From assembly GCA_051658525.1 (NCBI GenBank), contig JBOFMT010000020.1, positions 1 through 7,788 on the forward strand: a DNA stretch of 7,788 bases. Reading direction: 5' to 3'. The notes beneath the pieces are model-generated. The model saw only the letters and a list, made by a program, of their open reading frames with translations. It did no database searches and was not told the origin of the DNA. Source of the DNA: JBOFMT01 sp051658525 (GTDB lineage: Bacteria; Bacillota_I; Bacilli_A; Erysipelotrichales; Erysipelotrichaceae). The translations under genes were made by a program, and so were the position numbers. The stretch's first letter is position 1. Every line of letters begins with the position of its first letter. Positions 5,387 through 7,788 of this stretch are shown piece by piece.

Positions 5387-7788
5387 ATGAAACAATTAAC
5401 AGGAAATGAAGTACGACAACTATTCTTAGATTATTTCGCAAGCAAAGGACATATGGTAGAACCAGGTGCTCCACTTGTACCAAACAACGATCCTACCTTG
5501 TTGTGGATCAACTCGGGTGTAGCTGCCCTTAAAAAATACTTTGATGGAAGTGAAAAACCAGCTTCCCCACGTATTACCAATGCACAAAAATCAATTCGTA
5601 CCAACGATATTGAAAATGTAGGAAAGACAGCACGTCACCATACGTTCTTCGAGATGTTAGGAAACTTCTCAATTGGTGACTATTTTAAACCAGAGGCGAT
5701 TGGATTTGCTTGGGAATTCTTAACAGATCCAGCTTATATTGGGATGGAAAAAGAAAAAATGTACATTACGGTACATCCAGATGATCATGAAGCTTATGAT
5801 ATTTGGACCCGTGTACATGGTGTAGATCCAAGCCATATCTTGAAAACCGAATATAACTACTGGCAAATTGGAGAAGGTCCTTGTGGTCCAAATACTGAAA
5901 TTTTCTATGACCGTGGAACTGCTTATGATCCAGAAGGTTTGGGAGAAGTATTGTTCTTTGAAGAACGTGATAACGATCGTTACATTGAAGTATGGAACGT
6001 AGTTTTCTCTCAATACGATGGAAAAGAAGGAGTAGCGCGTAAAGACTACCAAGAACTACCGCAAAAAAATATTGATACGGGTATGGGATTAGAACGTTTG
6101 GTTAGTATCATTCAAGATGGGGAAACCAACTTTGACACCGACTTGTTCTTACCAATCATTGCCGCAACACAAACACTAGCTGCTCACCCTTATGAAGGGG
6201 AATACAAGATGGCATACCGTGTGATTGCTGACCACATTCGTACGTGTACGTTTGCGCTAGCAGATGGTGCTTTATTCTCAAATGAAGGACGTGGTTATGT
6301 ACTTCGTCGTTTGTTACGTCGTGCGGTTCGTTTTGGTAAAAAATTAAATATCAACGAAGCGTTTCTATACAACTTAGTACCTGTCGTATACGAATGTATG
6401 CAAGCCTACTATCCATATTTAGAAGAAAAAATCGCCTTGATCCAAAAACTAATCAAGTTAGAGGAAGAGCGTTTCCATACAACACTTGTGGATGGAGAAA
6501 AACTATTGTTGGATATGATGCAACATGCCAAAGAGCAAACAATCGATGGTGCTACTGCCTTTAAACTATATGATACATACGGTTTCCCATTCGAATTAAC
6601 ACTTGAAATTGCACAAGAGCATGGATATAGTGTTGATAAAGCAGGATTTGATGCGCAAATGAAAGAACAAAGAGAACGTGCTCGTGCTTCTCGTGCTGAA
6701 ATGGGAAGTATGGCAAGCCAATCGGCAGATTTAATGAACACAACGGTAGAAAGTAAATTTGTTGGCTATGAAACGACAACAGTGGAAGCTACGATCATTG
6801 CCTTGTTTGAAGCTGGTGTAAGTGTAGATTCGATTGAAGAACAAGGGGAAGTGATGTTTGATGTCACTCCATTCTATGCCGAAAGCGGTGGACAAGCAGC
6901 AGATGCTGGTAGTCTAATAGCAGAAGGTGTGGAAGCACGTATTACGGATGTGAAAAAAGCACCACATAAACAACATTTACACAGTGTTAGCGTAAGCGGT
7001 GGGCACTTAAGTGTTGGTCAACGTGTAACGCTAGCCATCGATGTAGAACGTCGTGCAATCATTACAAGCAATCACTCCGCAACGCACCTTTTGCAACATG
7101 CATTAAAAAGCGTTGTTGGTGATCATATTACCCAAGCGGGAAGTAGTGTAAGCGAAGAAGCATTACGTTTTGACTTTACGCACTTTGAAAAAGTAACTAC
7201 CGAACAATTACAAGCGGTAGAGCGTTTGGTAAACCAAGCAATTTGGGCACAAGCACCAGTAGTCATTGCTTACCAAAGCCAAGAAGAAGCCAAAGCAAGT
7301 GGTGCAATGGCACTATTTGGAGAAAAATATGGGGATGTAGTTCGTGTTGTAACGATGGATCGTTTCTCAAAAGAATTGTGTGGAGGAACGCATGTTAGCA
7401 ATACTGCACAAATTGGAATCTTCAAAATTACAAGTGAAGAAAGTGTAGGTTCTGGTGTTCGTCGTATTAGTGGAATTACCAATAAACTTGTTTACGAACA
7501 ATTGCTTGCACAAGAAGCCTTGTTGGATGAAGTTGCAACGGATGTGAAAGCGACAAACCGTACGTTGTTAACACAAAAAGTACGTAGCATCGTAGAAGAA
7601 AACACAAGCTTGAAAAAAGAACTACAAACATTAGAAACAAAAATGATGCAAGAAAAAGCCAATGCCTTGTTATCACAAACGGAAGAAATCAAGGGATTGC
7701 GTGTGTTACTAGCAACATTTGAAAACGTAGAAGGTGGCGCATTAAAAGCCATGGCAGATGATCTTCGTAGCAAGATGGAATCTTGTTT
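5387..7788 (+). CDS. alaS: Alanyl-tRNA synthetase, 3' end outside the window
   Basis: AlaRS is a cytoplasmic class II synthetase that attaches alanine to tRNA-Ala and hydrolyses mischarged Ser- or Gly-tRNA-Ala. From ATG 5387 the frame stays open for 800 codons to the window edge. Full AlaRS proteins are about 875 residues, so roughly 75 are missing. The catalytic domain (about 1-240) shows WINSGVAALKKYF, motif 2 from RITNAQKSIR (Arg62) to RHHTFFEMLGNFS (83-95), and motif 3 GMGLERL (232-238). A tRNA-recognition region follows, with DHIRTCTFALADGALFSNEGRGYVLRR-type sequence. The editing domain has zinc ligands HSATH (His563, His567) and CGGTH (Cys665, His669), at nearly the E. coli positions. 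A charged coiled-coil stretch (about 705-765) leads into the cut C-Ala domain. AGGAGG (5377-5382) lies four bases before the start, just after the T-box terminator, so expression depends on uncharged tRNA-Ala. No defect is visible. Confidence 0.98.
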   Translation, partial: MKQLTGNEVRQLFLDYFASKGHMVEPGAPLVPNNDPTLLWINSGVAALKKYFDGSEKPASPRITNAQKSIRTNDIENVGKTARHHTFFEMLGNFSIGDYFKPEAIGFAWEFLTDPAYIGMEKEKMYITVHPDDHEAYDIWTRVHGVDPSHILKTEYNYWQIGEGPCGPNTEIFYDRGTAYDPEGLGEVLFFEERDNDRYIEVWNVVFSQYDGKEGVARKDYQELPQKNIDTGMGLERLVSIIQDGETNFDTDLFLPIIAATQTLAAHPYEGEYKMAYRVIADHIRTCTFALADGALFSNEGRGYVLRRLLRRAVRFGKKLNINEAFLYNLVPVVYECMQAYYPYLEEKIALIQKLIKLEEERFHTTLVDGEKLLLDMMQHAKEQTIDGATAFKLYDTYGFPFELTLEIAQEHGYSVDKAGFDAQMKEQRERARASRAEMGSMASQSADLMNTTVESKFVGYETTTVEATIIALFEAGVSVDSIEEQGEVMFDVTPFYAESGGQAADAGSLIAEGVEARITDVKKAPHKQHLHSVSVSGGHLSVGQRVTLAIDVERRAIITSNHSATHLLQHALKSVVGDHITQAGSSVSEEALRFDFTHFEKVTTEQLQAVERLVNQAIWAQAPVVIAYQSQEEAKASGAMALFGEKYGDVVRVVTMDRFSKELCGGTHVSNTAQIGIFKITSEESVGSGVRRISGITNKLVYEQLLAQEALLDEVATDVKATNRTLLTQKVRSIVEENTSLKKELQTLETKMMQEKANALLSQTEEIKGLRVLLATFENVEGGALKAMADDLRSKMESC

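Noticed and set aside
5720..6052. Minus-strand open frame of 110 codons within alaS
   Set aside because: It lies wholly antisense to a well-conserved synthetase catalytic domain, gives no recognisable motif, and has an odd residue composition typical of a shadow frame.
6409..6741. Minus-strand open frame of 110 codons within alaS
   Set aside because: Antisense to intact AlaRS codons, with no recognisable domain; best explained as a shadow of the real gene.
7270..7773. Three overlapping minus-strand open frames at the right end
   Set aside because: They overlap one another in different frames and lie opposite the AlaRS editing domain and coiled coil, whose motifs are intact.
1..7788. CRISPR arrays, insertion sequences, tRNA genes, attachment sites, phage or defence genes
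   Set aside because: No direct-repeat array, transposase-like frame, tRNA cloverleaf or such gene was found on either strand; every long frame is a housekeeping or regulatory gene.

Overview
The window looks like a chromosomal segment from a low-GC, Gram-positive Bacillota bacterium. The evidence is a moderately AT-rich sequence, strong AGGAGG-type ribosome binding sites, U-tract terminators, a T-box leader in front of an aminoacyl-tRNA synthetase gene, and a gene order (mnmA, recD2, alaS) that resembles the Bacillus subtilis mnmA (trmU)-yrrB-recD2 (yrrC)...alaS neighbourhood. The style of the MnmA protein (FMRNWDS near its N-terminus) would fit an Erysipelotrichia-like or Mollicute-related lineage. 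That placement is an impression from memory, not a computed one. All genes are on the + strand.

Layout: (1) 1-138 is the end of a 5S rRNA gene, lacking only its first few bases, followed by an intrinsic terminator. It is presumably the tail of an rRNA operon lying to the left. (2) 150-1037 is a promoter with an inverted repeat over its -35 region, then an RpiR/MurR-family sugar-phosphate-sensing regulator with no visible target genes. (3) 1067-5130 is a probable transcription unit opened by an extended -10 promoter: mnmA (tRNA 2-thiouridylase), an overlapping CPBP-family membrane protease gene, and recD2 (helicase), closing with a modest candidate terminator at the recD2 stop codon. (4) 5122-7788 is a second unit: a promoter, an alanine-type T-box leader (GCU specifier, UGGU bulge, competing antiterminator and terminator) and alaS, which runs off the right edge after 800 codons.

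Functionally this is mostly translation and genome maintenance: a ribosomal RNA, a wobble-base thiolation enzyme, an alanyl-tRNA synthetase tuned by uncharged tRNA-Ala, and a DNA helicase. The accessory elements are the RpiR regulator and the CPBP protease. I see no undescribed defence, mobile or biosynthetic system. The most unusual sequence feature is a 27-base near-perfect palindrome (12-bp arms, 3-base loop) inside the first codons of the CPBP gene, just downstream of the mnmA stop. Every coding gene that can be checked is intact; no frameshift or pseudogene is seen.
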